Shown here: positions 8,084 to 16,878 of the stretch, piece by piece
How positions within the stretch are numbered: position 1 is the first letter of the stretch
Layout: every line of letters begins with the position of its first letter
Assembly: GCF_901827185.1 (NCBI RefSeq)
Contig: NZ_LR594673.1
Location: forward strand, 248,001 to 312,000
Direction: 5' to 3'
From: Variovorax sp. PBL-E5
Lineage (GTDB): Bacteria > Pseudomonadota > Gammaproteobacteria > Burkholderiales > Burkholderiaceae_C
Length of the DNA stretch: 64,000 nucleotides
Made by a program: the position numbers and the translations under genes
The notes under the pieces: model-generated
What the model was told of the DNA's origin: nothing
Database searches by the model: none
Seen by the model: only the letters and a program-made list of their open reading frames with translations

Positions 8084-9013
8084 ATGTCCCGTGACCCCGG
8101 CCTTCATCTCAAGAACCCGACGTCGCTGCGCTATTTCTACGAGGTGGCGCAAGCCGGCTCCTTTCGCCGCGCGGCGGAGCACACGCACATCGCGGCTTCG
8201 GCGATCAACCGGCAGGTCAAGAACCTGGAGGAGGAGGTCGGCGCGCTGCTGTTCGAGCGCGGCCGCGGACGCAGCGGCCTCAAGCTCACGGCCGCCGGCG
8301 AGATCTTCATCCACCATCTCAAGCGCGCGATGGGCGAGCTCTCGACCGCGCGCACCGAGGTCGATGCGCTGCGCGGCCTGCAGCGCGGCACGGTCCATTT
8401 CGGCGTCAACGAAGGCTTCTCGCGCGAGCTGCTGCCGCAGATGCTGGCCGAGTTCCACCGGCTGCACCCCGGCGTGAACTACGAGGTGCGGGTGGAGAGT
8501 TCGCCGCGGCTGGTGGCGCTCGTGCTCGACGACGAGATCGACTTCGCGCTCGGCTACAACCCGCCTGCGCATGCAGGCCTCGCGATCGTGGTCAAGCGCA
8601 GCCTGGGCTCTTGCGTGATGGTGCCGCGCAAGCATCCGCTGGCCAAGCGCAGCTGGGTGCGGCTCACCGATTGCGCGGCCTACGACATCGTGATGCCCGA
8701 TGCCAGCCTGGCCCTGCGCGCCACGCTGGACCAGATGTTCGCGCGCGTCGGCATGAAGCCGCGCGTGGTGCTCACCACCAACTCCTACGAGCTGATGCGC
8801 AGCGCCGCATCGGCCGGCGTGGGCATCGCGATCCTCTCGCAGTACCTGTTCGGGCGCGACCCCAACCATCCCGATGCGGCCTTCGTGCCGATCCGCGATC
8901 CGCGCATCAAGCCGCAGGTGCTGGTGTGCTGCACGCGCGCGGGAAGGCACCTCTCGGTGGCCAGCCTGTCGCTGATCGCGGAGATCGAGAACGTGCTGCG
9001 GCACAAGCTCTGA
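8084..9013 (+). CDS. LysR-type transcriptional regulator
   Basis: A 309-residue LysR protein. The winged helix-turn-helix is seen in SLRYFYEVAQAGSFRRAAEH and the recognition-helix region IAASAINRQVKNLEEEVG, followed by the effector domain from about residue 100. It follows the Bug gene on the same strand after 58 bases that contain a strong inverted repeat. No Shine-Dalgarno sequence is visible before the ATG because the hairpin arm occupies that space. It may regulate either the upstream dioxygenase operon or the acyl-CoA operon that starts at 9162; the target is not clear. Family call is firm. Confidence 0.88.
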   Translation: MSRDPGLHLKNPTSLRYFYEVAQAGSFRRAAEHTHIAASAINRQVKNLEEEVGALLFERGRGRSGLKLTAAGEIFIHHLKRAMGELSTARTEVDALRGLQRGTVHFGVNEGFSRELLPQMLAEFHRLHPGVNYEVRVESSPRLVALVLDDEIDFALGYNPPAHAGLAIVVKRSLGSCVMVPRKHPLAKRSWVRLTDCAAYDIVMPDASLALRATLDQMFARVGMKPRVVLTTNSYELMRSAASAGVGIAILSQYLFGRDPNHPDAAFVPIRDPRIKPQVLVCCTRAGRHLSVASLSLIAEIENVLRHKL

Positions 9014-9161
9014 GCGGCTTTTTCCACCGGCCGCCGGCGCCGAGGGTTTCCCCTTGCGTGCGAATTTGGAGAACGCATATCGACCTAATCCGTTCTTGCC
9101 CGGCGCATTGACCCGGCGATAGATTCGCGTCCGTCAACCACCCAAGAGAAGTGAGACGGGC

Positions 9162-10145
9162 ATGTTCAAGGCCATCCTGCTGGAGCGAGATGCAGAGCGA
9201 TTCGACGCATCCGTACGCGAACTCGACGACTCGGCGCTTCCCGATTTCGATGTCACGCTGCGCGTCGACTATTCGTCGCTGAACTACAAGGACGCACTGG
9301 CGATCGCGAACCGCGGTCCCGTGGTGCGCAAGTGGCCGATGGTCCCGGGCATCGACGGCGCGGGCGTGGTCGAGCACAGCACGCATGCCGAGTTCTCGGC
9401 CGGCGACCGCGTGATCCTCAACGGCTGGGGCGCCGGCGAGCAGCACTGGGGTTGCCTGGCCGAACGCGCACGGCTCCAGGGCGAATGGCTGGTGCCGCTG
9501 CCCGAGCGGCTGGACGCGCGCACCGCGATGGCGCTCGGCACAGCGGGCTACACCGCGATGCTCTGCGTGCAGGCGCTGGAACGCCAGCGCGTGCGGCCGG
9601 ACGACGGCGAGATCCTGGTCACCGGCGCCGCCGGTGGCGTCGGCAGCGTGGCGATCAGCCTGCTCGCGGGGCGCGGCTTTCGCGTCGTCGCCTCCACCGG
9701 CCGCGCCGCCGAGGCCGACTACCTGAAACGCATCGGCGCCGCGGAGGTCATCGACCGCGCGCAGCTTTCCGCGCCGGGCAAACCGCTGGGCAAGGAACGC
9801 TGGGCCGGCGTGGTGGACTCGGTGGGCAGCCACACGCTGGTCAATGCCTGCGCGACGACGAAATACGGCGGCGTGGTCACGGCCTGCGGACTGGCCCAGG
9901 GCATGGACCTGCCGGGCACGATGGCGCCCTTCATCCTGCGCGGCGTGAGCCTGATCGGCATCGACTCGGTGATGGCGCCGCGCGCCGACCGGCTCAATGC
10001 CTGGCAGCGGCTGTCGCAGGAGCTCGACCATGAACGCCTGGCCGCGATCACGCACGAGATCCCGCTGGCCGCGACGCTGGATGCGGCCGCCGCGCTGCTC
10101 GCGGGCGGCGTGCGCGGGCGGACCGTGGTCAACGTGCGCGTCTGA
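9162..10145 (+). CDS. AcuI/YhdH-type acryloyl-CoA reductase (MDR superfamily)
   Basis: A 327-residue zinc-free medium-chain dehydrogenase/reductase. The N-terminal catalytic domain has SSLNYKDALAIANRG and PMVPGIDGAGVV, and the Rossmann domain has VTGAAGGVGSVAI; both are typical of the AcuI/YhdH branch, which reduces acryloyl-CoA to propionyl-CoA with NADPH. Enzymes of this branch detoxify acryloyl-CoA arising from DMSP, acrylate or 3-hydroxypropionate. The zinc-binding Cys residues of alcohol dehydrogenases are absent. The stop overlaps the start of the acyl-CoA ligase gene (TGATG), so the two are co-translated. Other quinone-oxidoreductase-like activities are possible, but the branch assignment looks good. 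Confidence 0.75.
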   Translation: MFKAILLERDAERFDASVRELDDSALPDFDVTLRVDYSSLNYKDALAIANRGPVVRKWPMVPGIDGAGVVEHSTHAEFSAGDRVILNGWGAGEQHWGCLAERARLQGEWLVPLPERLDARTAMALGTAGYTAMLCVQALERQRVRPDDGEILVTGAAGGVGSVAISLLAGRGFRVVASTGRAAEADYLKRIGAAEVIDRAQLSAPGKPLGKERWAGVVDSVGSHTLVNACATTKYGGVVTACGLAQGMDLPGTMAPFILRGVSLIGIDSVMAPRADRLNAWQRLSQELDHERLAAITHEIPLAATLDAAAALLAGGVRGRTVVNVRV

Positions 10146-12379
10146 TGTCCGCCGCTCATCCGATGCGCCCCTCTTCCTTCGACGCGGCATCCGTGCCCGC
10201 CCTGCCTGCCGAAACCGCGCCGCTGCGCGATCTCGCGCCCCTGATGCGCCCTTCGTCGGTCGCCGTGCTCGGCGCTTCGCCGCGACCCGACTCCTTCGGC
10301 AACTCGGTGGTGAAGAACCTGCTGGCCGGCGGCTATGGCGGCCGCATCTATCCGATCCATCCTTCGGCGGCGGAAGTCGAAGGGCTGCGCTGCTTCGCCG
10401 ACCTGCAGAGCCTTCCCGAGGCACCTGACTGCGCCGTGATCGCGCTGCCTGCTGACAAGGTGCTGCCCGCATTGACACAGGCCGCCGCGCGCGGCATCCG
10501 CGCCGCAGTGCTGTTCGCCAGCGGCTTCGCCGAGCTCGGCAACACGGGCCGTGCGCTGCAGGCCGAGCTGACGGCGCTGTGCAAGCGCACCGGCCTGCTG
10601 GTGTGCGGCCCCAACTGCCTCGGCCTGGCCAACCTGCACGACCGCATCTCGCTCTACAGCGCGCCGCTGCCGGAGCCGCTGCGCATCGGCGGCGTGGCGA
10701 TCGCCTCGCATTCGGGCTCGGGCTGCATCGCGCTCGCGGGCGTCGGGCGCTTCGGGCTGAGCCACCTGGTGTCGGTGGGCAATGCCGCGGTACTCGACAT
10801 CGACGACTACCTGGCCTTCTTCGCCGACGATCCGCACACGCGCGTGGCCGCGCTCTTCATGGAATCGGTGCGGCATCCCGAGCGCTTTCTGCGCGCCGCG
10901 CAGCGCATGCGCGCGGCGCGCAAGCCGGTGGTGGTGCTGAAGGTCGGGCGCTCGACGCAGGGCGCGGCCGCGACCGCGGCGCACACGGGTTCGCTGGCCG
11001 GCTCGCATGCGGCGGCGGTGGACTTCTTCCGCAGCGCCGGTGTGGTGCTGGTCGAGGACATGGACGAAATGGTCGAGACCTGCACGCTGATGGCCGAGTC
11101 GGCGAAGCGGCCGGCCGGCGACGGACTGGCGGTGATCAACGTCAGCGGCGGCGAAGTGGCGCTGACCTGCGATCTCGCGCAGACGACGGGCCTGCGCCTG
11201 TCGGTTCTTGCGCCGGCCACGATCGATGCCTTGCGCGGCTGCCTGCCGGCCTTCGCGACGCCCAGCAATCCGCTGGACGCCACCGGCGCCGCAGTGTTCG
11301 ACATGACGATGTACGCACGCGCCATCGATGCCCTGCTGGCCGATCCCGACGTCGGACTGCTGGCCGTGTCGCAGGACTGCCCGGTCGGCCTGGGCGCGAA
11401 GGGCGCCGACAACTACCGCGCCATGGCCGAGGCCACGGCCGCCGCGGCGAAGCGGACCGGCAAGCCGCTGGCCTTCTACAGCAATGTCGGCGGCGGCCTG
11501 CATCCGCGCACGGTGGAACCACTGCAAGGCAGCGGCGTGCCCGCGCTGCAGGGCGCGCGGCCTGCACTGATCGCGATGCGGCACTTCATCGACTGGCATC
11601 TGTGGCAGGCACCCGCCACGCACGACGACGCAGCACCGCTTGCCGCCGATCCCGCGTGGGCCGACCGGCTCGCGAGCGGTCGCGCATTGTCGGAACACGA
11701 AGCCAGGCGATTCCTCGAAGCGCACGGCATCCGGGCCACGCGCGAGGCGCGTGCCGCGAATGCCGACCAGGCCGCGCAGTGCGCCGCCGCGATCGGCTTT
11801 CCGGTGGCGATGAAGATCGACTCGCCCGACATCCCGCACAAGACCGAGGCCGGCGGCGTGCGGCTCGCGCTGCGCGACCCCGACGAGGTGCGCACGGCTT
11901 TCGATGAAATGCTGGCCACCGTGCGCGGGCGCGTGCCCGAGGCGCGCATCGACGGCGTGCTGATCCAGGAGATGGTCGCCGGCGGCATCGAGATGATCGC
12001 CGGCCTGTCGCACCAGCCGCCCTTCGGCCACGCGGTGGTCGCGGGCTCGGGCGGCGTATGGGTAGAGCTGGTGCGCGACAGCAGCCTCGCGCTGGCGCCG
12101 GTGAGCGCAGCGCGCGCGCAAACGCTGGTGGGCGGCACGCGCGCGGCGCGGCTGCTCGACGGCTTTCGCGGCGCGCCGCCGGCCGACCGTGCGGCGTTCG
12201 AGGCACTGATCGTGCGCCTGTCGCAGATCGGTGCCGCCTATGCCGGCTTCATCGAGGCGATCGACCTCAACCCCGTGACCGTGCTCGCAGCGGGCCAGGG
12301 CGTGCGCGTGCTGGACGCGCTCGTCGAGCTGCGGGCCGCGCCTTCCCATCCATCAACGAAAGCAGGAGACAAGCCATGA
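10145..12379 (+). CDS. NDP-forming acyl-CoA ligase (acetate-CoA ligase family)
   Basis: A 744-residue fused protein. The N-terminal half is the CoA-binding and ligase_CoA part (PSSVAVLGASPRPDSFGNSV, later CGPNCLGLANL and SHSGSGCIALAG, where the flavodoxin-like domain carries the phosphorylatable His in the ASHSGSG segment). The C-terminal third is an ATP-grasp domain (GFPVAMKIDSPDIPHKTEAG and DGVLIQEMVAGGIEMIAG). Such enzymes interconvert acyl-CoA plus NDP with acid plus NTP; in catabolic loci they often activate the substrate acid. It lies between AcuI-type reductase and enoyl-CoA hydratase genes and overlaps both, so it is central to this pathway. The acyl group is not known. Confidence 0.85.
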   Translation: MSAAHPMRPSSFDAASVPALPAETAPLRDLAPLMRPSSVAVLGASPRPDSFGNSVVKNLLAGGYGGRIYPIHPSAAEVEGLRCFADLQSLPEAPDCAVIALPADKVLPALTQAAARGIRAAVLFASGFAELGNTGRALQAELTALCKRTGLLVCGPNCLGLANLHDRISLYSAPLPEPLRIGGVAIASHSGSGCIALAGVGRFGLSHLVSVGNAAVLDIDDYLAFFADDPHTRVAALFMESVRHPERFLRAAQRMRAARKPVVVLKVGRSTQGAAATAAHTGSLAGSHAAAVDFFRSAGVVLVEDMDEMVETCTLMAESAKRPAGDGLAVINVSGGEVALTCDLAQTTGLRLSVLAPATIDALRGCLPAFATPSNPLDATGAAVFDMTMYARAIDALLADPDVGLLAVSQDCPVGLGAKGADNYRAMAEATAAAAKRTGKPLAFYSNVGGGLHPRTVEPLQGSGVPALQGARPALIAMRHFIDWHLWQAPATHDDAAPLAADPAWADRLASGRALSEHEARRFLEAHGIRATREARAANADQAAQCAAAIGFPVAMKIDSPDIPHKTEAGGVRLALRDPDEVRTAFDEMLATVRGRVPEARIDGVLIQEMVAGGIEMIAGLSHQPPFGHAVVAGSGGVWVELVRDSSLALAPVSAARAQTLVGGTRAARLLDGFRGAPPADRAAFEALIVRLSQIGAAYAGFIEAIDLNPVTVLAAGQGVRVLDALVELRAAPSHPSTKAGDKP

Positions 12380-13200
12380 ACTACCGATGCATCCGCGTGT
12401 CCATCGACCGCTGGATCGCCACCCTCACGCTCGCACGCCCGGAGAAGATGAACGCGCTGGACGACGACATCCTGCTGGAGATGCAGCACGCGCTCGATGC
12501 CTTGGAGGCCGATGAGTCGGTGCGCGCGCTGATCATCACCGGCGAAGGCCGCGCCTTCTGCGCCGGCTTCGACCTGAGCCCGCGCGAGGATCCTCTCACC
12601 AGCGTGCAGGACTGGCGCGCGCACGTGAAGCTGGGCAACGACACCTGGTACCGCATCTGGCGCTCGCGGCTGCCGGTGGTCGCCGCGGTCAACGGCTATT
12701 GCCTGGGCGGCGGCTGCGACCTGTCGATGGTGTGCGACATCACGCTCGCGGCCGACAAGGCCGAGTTCGGCGAGCCCGAGATCCAGTTCCAGTCGGCGCC
12801 ACCCTTTGCGATCATGCCGTGGGTAGTGGGCATGAAGAAGACCAAGGAACTTCTGCTCACCGGCGATCGCGTCGGCGCCGAAGAGGCGGTGCGCATCGGG
12901 CTGGCCAATCGCGTGGTGCCGGCGGACGACCTGATGAAGGAAGCGCAGCGGCTCGCGCTCAAGCTCGCGATGATTCCGCCGCCGGCCATGCAGCTGAACA
13001 AGCAGGGCCTGAACCGGGCCTATGACCTGCGCGGCTTCCAGTCCACCGTGGACCTCGGTGCGGAAATCTTCACGCTGGTGCTGATGTCGGAATCGCAGGA
13101 GTCGCGCGACTTCTTCGAGGTCGCGGGCAAGCAGGGATTGAAGGCGGCATTCAAGTGGCGCGATGCACGTTTCGCGCTCGGCGGCGAAGCGCTGGCCTGA
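12376..13200 (+). CDS. Enoyl-CoA hydratase/isomerase family protein
   Basis: A 274-residue crotonase-fold protein. The first oxyanion-hole strand (ITGEGRAFCAGFDL) and the second (VNGYCLGGGCDLSM) are intact, followed by ADKAEFGEPEIQFQ, where hydratases place a catalytic Glu. Crotonases hydrate, isomerise or cleave acyl-CoA thioesters. The ATG at 12376 overlaps the ligase stop by four bases and follows a good AGGAGA site, so it is the third gene of the operon. The next gene, an ABC ATPase, starts eight bases after its stop. Probable role: hydration or cleavage of the CoA ester made by the upstream ligase; this is inference. Confidence 0.85.
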   Translation: MNYRCIRVSIDRWIATLTLARPEKMNALDDDILLEMQHALDALEADESVRALIITGEGRAFCAGFDLSPREDPLTSVQDWRAHVKLGNDTWYRIWRSRLPVVAAVNGYCLGGGCDLSMVCDITLAADKAEFGEPEIQFQSAPPFAIMPWVVGMKKTKELLLTGDRVGAEEAVRIGLANRVVPADDLMKEAQRLALKLAMIPPPAMQLNKQGLNRAYDLRGFQSTVDLGAEIFTLVLMSESQESRDFFEVAGKQGLKAAFKWRDARFALGGEALA

Positions 13201-13208
13201 GGCGCGCC

Positions 13209-14048
13209 ATGACTGCGACCGCCAAGCTCAGCGTCATCGCGCCTTCCGTGCAGACCTCGCAGGCCGCGCGCGATTCCGGCGCCCTGATCGAGATCGCCGG
13301 CCTCAACAAGATCTACCGCACGCGCGAGGGCCACCACATCGAGGCGCTCACGGACGTGAACTTCGACATCGCCGATGGCGAATTCGTCACCGTGGTCGGA
13401 CCGAGCGGCTGCGGCAAGTCCACGCTGCTGAAGATCCTGGCCGGCACGCTTCGGCGCTCCTCGGGCTCGGTCAAGATCCGCCAGCGGCCGATCGACGGGC
13501 CGAGCCGCGATGTCGGCGTGGTGTTCCAGGCGCCGGTGCTGCTGCCCTGGCGCACCGTGCTCGAGAACGTGCTGGTGCCGATCGAGATCCAGGGCCTGTC
13601 GATGAAGGAGTACGAGCCGCGGGCGCGCGACTACCTCAAGCTGGTGGGCCTCGAAGGCTTCGAGAACAAGTACCCCAACGAACTCTCGGGCGGCATGCAG
13701 CAGCGCGTGGGCATCAGCCGCGGGCTGGTGCACGAGCCGGCCTTCCTGCTGATGGACGAGCCTTTCGGCGCGCTCGATGCGATGACGCGCGAGACCATGA
13801 ACCTCGAACTGCTGCGCATCTGGTCGCAGAGCCGCAAGACGGTGATGCTGGTCACGCACAGCATTCCGGAGGCCGTGTTCCTCGCCGATCGCGTGGTCGT
13901 GATGTCGCCGCGCCCGGGGCGTATCACCGAGATCCTCGAGATCGACCTGCCGCGGCCGCGCACGCTGGAGATGATCAATTCGGAGCGTTTCGGCGGCTAC
14001 GTGTCCGCCATCCGCCGGCACTTCCATTCGCTGGGACTCGACGCATGA
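13209..14048 (+). CDS. ABC transporter ATP-binding protein, nitrate/sulfonate/taurine type
   Basis: A 279-residue ATPase with Walker A GPSGCGKST, signature LSGGMQQRVG, Walker B FLLMDEPFGALD and the switch His in THSIPEAV. The short form without a C-terminal regulatory domain and the phrase MSPRPGRI are typical of the SsuB/TauB/NrtD group, which energises import. It begins with about 25 unaligned residues before the first strand. The permease start overlaps its stop by four bases, and a binding protein follows, so the importer is complete in this operon. The genes continue without a gap from the enoyl-CoA hydratase, so transporter and acyl-CoA enzymes likely serve the same substrate. Confidence 0.9.
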   Translation: MTATAKLSVIAPSVQTSQAARDSGALIEIAGLNKIYRTREGHHIEALTDVNFDIADGEFVTVVGPSGCGKSTLLKILAGTLRRSSGSVKIRQRPIDGPSRDVGVVFQAPVLLPWRTVLENVLVPIEIQGLSMKEYEPRARDYLKLVGLEGFENKYPNELSGGMQQRVGISRGLVHEPAFLLMDEPFGALDAMTRETMNLELLRIWSQSRKTVMLVTHSIPEAVFLADRVVVMSPRPGRITEILEIDLPRPRTLEMINSERFGGYVSAIRRHFHSLGLDA

Positions 14049-14896
14049 ACACCGCAACCCTCGATACCGCCATGCCGCACGACGAGCTCATCGCCGAACG
14101 CCCTGCCCTCGCCTGGCTCGGACCTCGGCCCGAGCTGCCGCTGTCGGCGCTGCTCTTCGTGCTGGTGGTCGGCGGCTGGGAACTCGCGGTGCGCCTGCTG
14201 CAGGTGACGCCGCTGCTGCTGCCCGCGCCCTCGGCCGTCGCCGTCGCGCTATGGGACGGCATCCGCAACAACACCTTCACCCACCACCTCGGCATCACTT
14301 TCTACGAGACGATCGCGGGCTTCGTGCTGGGTGGCGGCCTGGGCCTGCTGCTGGGCGCCGTGATCGCGCAGTTCCCGCTGGTCGAGCGCACGCTCTATCC
14401 CTACGTGGTCGCGTTCCAGACGATTCCGAAGGTCGCGATCGCGCCGCTGTTCGTGATCTGGTTCGGCTACGGCATGGCCTCGAAGATCGTGATCACCGCG
14501 ACCATCGCCTTCTTTCCGGTGCTGGCCAACACCGTGGTCGGGCTGCGCTCGGTGCCGGCCGATCAGCTCGAGCTGCTGACGGCCTTCACCGCCTCGCGCT
14601 GGCAGGTGTTCCGGATGGCGCGCATTCCGCATGCGCTGCCCTTCGTCTTCGTCGGGCTCGACGTCTCGATCGTGCTGTCGGTGATCGGCGCCATCGTGGG
14701 CGAGTTCGTGGGCGCGCAGGCAGGCCTGGGCTACCTGATCCTGCAACGCACCTTCTCGATGGACACGGCCGGCATGTTCGCGATCCTGATCTTGCTGTCG
14801 GCGATGGGGCTGGGCCTGCACTGGGTGGTGCGGTGGACCGAGCGCAAGGTGGTGTTCTGGGCCGAGTCCGAGCACGAGCGGATCTCGGGCGCTTGA
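14045..14896 (+). CDS. ABC transporter permease, nitrate/sulfonate/taurine type
   Basis: A 283-residue integral membrane protein with about six spans. The EAA-loop motif that contacts the ATPase is visible as ELLTAFTASRWQVFRMARIP. The last third carries IGAIVGEFVGAQAGLGYLI, a signature of the SsuC/TauC/NrtB permeases. The ATG overlaps the ATPase stop by four bases. The partner binding protein follows after about 50 bases. A short T-rich stretch after the stop has no hairpin, so transcription probably continues. Family certain, substrate inferred only from the neighbouring acyl-CoA genes. Confidence 0.9.
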   Translation: MNTATLDTAMPHDELIAERPALAWLGPRPELPLSALLFVLVVGGWELAVRLLQVTPLLLPAPSAVAVALWDGIRNNTFTHHLGITFYETIAGFVLGGGLGLLLGAVIAQFPLVERTLYPYVVAFQTIPKVAIAPLFVIWFGYGMASKIVITATIAFFPVLANTVVGLRSVPADQLELLTAFTASRWQVFRMARIPHALPFVFVGLDVSIVLSVIGAIVGEFVGAQAGLGYLILQRTFSMDTAGMFAILILLSAMGLGLHWVVRWTERKVVFWAESEHERISGA

Positions 14897-14948
14897 AGCG
14901 CTCTTCTTTTTTCTTTCGACTTTTCCTTCGATGAAAGGCAGGTTCCGA

Positions 14949-16052
14949 ATGCAGAGACTGATGAAGATGGGATGCACGCTCGCGCTGTGCGCAGCCGCGT
15001 GGATCGTGCCGGCAGCCGCGTCGGCCCAGGCTGCCAGGCCGCTGAAGAAAGTCAGCATCGCGCTCGGCGGCGTGACCGTGATCAACGTCACCTATCCTTG
15101 GCTGATGATGCCGATCGCGCTCGACTACTGGAAGAGCGAGGGCTACGACGTCAACGTCATCGCCGCGCCGGGTTCGGTACAGGCGGTGCAGCAGCTCGCC
15201 ACCGGCAACGTCGACTTCGCGCAGGTGAGTTCCAACGTCGCGATCCAGGCCAATGTCGCCAGCAACATCCCGGCGCGGGTGGTGATGGACAACAGCGTGA
15301 TCGATTGGGCCGTGGCAGTGCAGGCCGATGGCCCGATGCGCACGGTGGCCGACTTCAAGGGCAAGAACATCGGCATCGTGAGCCTGGCCAGCGGCGGCCT
15401 GCCGCTGCTGCGCTCGCTGCTCAAGGCCAACGGACTCGACCCGGACAAGGACGTGAACATCATTCCCACCGGTGCCGGCGCGCCGGCGCTGGAGGCGCTG
15501 CGCTCCAACCGCGTGCAGGGGCTGATGTTCTGGAACGCGGCGATCGCGGGCTTCGAGAACGCGGGCGCGAAGCTGCGGCTGTTCCGCAGCCCCGAGTGGC
15601 AGCGGCTGCCCGACTTCTCGCTCACCGTGCTGCAGCGCACTGCCGAGCGCGACCCGGCGATGGTGGAAGCCATCGTGCGCGGCGCGGCCAAGGCCAGCCT
15701 GTTCGCGGTCAGCAACCCCGAATGCGTGCGCAAGCTGCACTGGGCGCGCTTCCCCGACAGCAAGCCGACGGGCAGCGACGATGCCACGCTGGCGCGCTGG
15801 GACGACAACCTGCTGCGCGCGCAGATCGAGTCGATGAAGGCAGCCTTCGAGATGAACGGCGGCAAGCTCTGGGGCCGCGCCACGCCCGAGGCCTTCGGGC
15901 GCATGCAGGACTTCATGCTCGACGCCAGGATGATCGAGCGCAAGGTCGCGCCCGCCACTTTCATCGTTGCGAACGAAGGCTTCTTCGAGCGCGTGAACAA
16001 CTTCGATGCAGAAGCGGTGGTGAAACAGGCGAAGGCCTGCGCACCGCGGTAG
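14949..16052 (+). CDS. ABC transporter substrate-binding protein, NMT1/THI5-like
   Basis: A 367-residue exported protein with signal peptide (MQRLMKMGCTLALCAAAWIV up to ASAQA) and a periplasmic binding fold. The segments ALDYWKSEGYDVNVIAAPGS, QQLATGNVDFAQ and FKGKNIGIVSLASGGLPLL match the NMT1/SsuA-like family that binds sulfonates, pyrimidines, aromatic acids and similar ligands. An upstream in-frame ATG at 14931 exists; 14949 is preferred because AAAGGCAGG lies before it and the signal peptide begins there. It is the last gene of the operon starting at 9162 and supplies specificity for the ABC importer. The following gene is convergent. Confidence 0.85.
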   Translation: MQRLMKMGCTLALCAAAWIVPAAASAQAARPLKKVSIALGGVTVINVTYPWLMMPIALDYWKSEGYDVNVIAAPGSVQAVQQLATGNVDFAQVSSNVAIQANVASNIPARVVMDNSVIDWAVAVQADGPMRTVADFKGKNIGIVSLASGGLPLLRSLLKANGLDPDKDVNIIPTGAGAPALEALRSNRVQGLMFWNAAIAGFENAGAKLRLFRSPEWQRLPDFSLTVLQRTAERDPAMVEAIVRGAAKASLFAVSNPECVRKLHWARFPDSKPTGSDDATLARWDDNLLRAQIESMKAAFEMNGGKLWGRATPEAFGRMQDFMLDARMIERKVAPATFIVANEGFFERVNNFDAEAVVKQAKACAPR

Positions 16053-16072
16053 GCGGGCGAGCGAATCCTGCC

Positions 16073-16786
16073 TCAGCCCTCCTCGTAGCTCAGCTTCGGA
16101 TACCAGTCCTTTCCCCGTCCGCCCGGGGTCTTGTCGAGGATGTTCCAGATCGGCATCGCATCCACCGGGCCGCGCGGATCCTGGCCGGGGTCCGCCGTTT
16201 CCATGCCCATCTCATCGGCCCAGAAGTGGCGCACGATGTCGCCGTCGCGCCGGAAGACATTGAAGGCGGCGTTGTCGCCGCTGTCGGGCGTCTCGCCGGC
16301 GTAGTCGCGGTTGAAGAGATTGCCCGCGGACGCGTAGAGCTTCAGATGGCGCCAGCCGCGCTCGGCCTTGAACGCCGTCAGGCGCGAGAGCGGCGAGGAT
16401 GCAATCACCGCGAAGGCGACGCGCTGGAGGATGTCCGGCATCTCGCCGTCGAGCGCACTCAGCAGCGAGGTGCACATCGGGCAGGGCCGCTCGCGTTTCG
16501 GGCCGAACATCCAGTTGTAGGTGACGAGCGTGTCGTGCCCTTCGAAAAGACCGGACAGCGAAACCGGCCCGCGTTCGCCCTCGAAGCGATAGTCCTGCGG
16601 CACCACGCCGCCCGGCGGCAAGGTGCGGCGCTGGGCAGCGACGCGTTCGATGTGCCGGCGCAGTTCGATTTCCTCGGCGAGCAGCGCGGTGCGCGCCCTG
16701 CGGTAGTCGTCGCCCTCGCCGGGAAAGCGCCGGCGGCTGGCATTGGCAAGTTGGGTGGCGGGCTTCAGCGCCGGGTCGTGCGTCAT
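16073..16786 (-). CDS. DUF899 family thioredoxin-like protein
   Basis: A 237-residue protein of the DUF899 family, which has a thioredoxin-like fold. Recognisable parts are the Arg-rich start (EGDDYRRARTALLAEEIELR), the strand LVTYNWMFGP, the CPMC pair at about residues 103-106, and the closing AMPIWNILDKTPGGRG. Members are often annotated as putative dithiol-disulfide oxidoreductases, but no substrate is established. It is convergent with the ABC binding protein gene, whose stop is only 20 bases away, and lies downstream of an orphan ABC binding protein on the same strand with 92 bases between. Family assignment is good; function remains unknown. Confidence 0.8.
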   Translation of the reverse strand: MTHDPALKPATQLANASRRRFPGEGDDYRRARTALLAEEIELRRHIERVAAQRRTLPPGGVVPQDYRFEGERGPVSLSGLFEGHDTLVTYNWMFGPKRERPCPMCTSLLSALDGEMPDILQRVAFAVIASSPLSRLTAFKAERGWRHLKLYASAGNLFNRDYAGETPDSGDNAAFNVFRRDGDIVRHFWADEMGMETADPGQDPRGPVDAMPIWNILDKTPGGRGKDWYPKLSYEEG

Positions 16787-16878
16787 GTGGCGGCTCCTTG
16801 GGGTTCAACCGTTCCTTCCACCGCCATGGTGGCAAGTTTCCGGCCGAACGCCAAGCACCGCCTGGTTTCAGGATGAAG

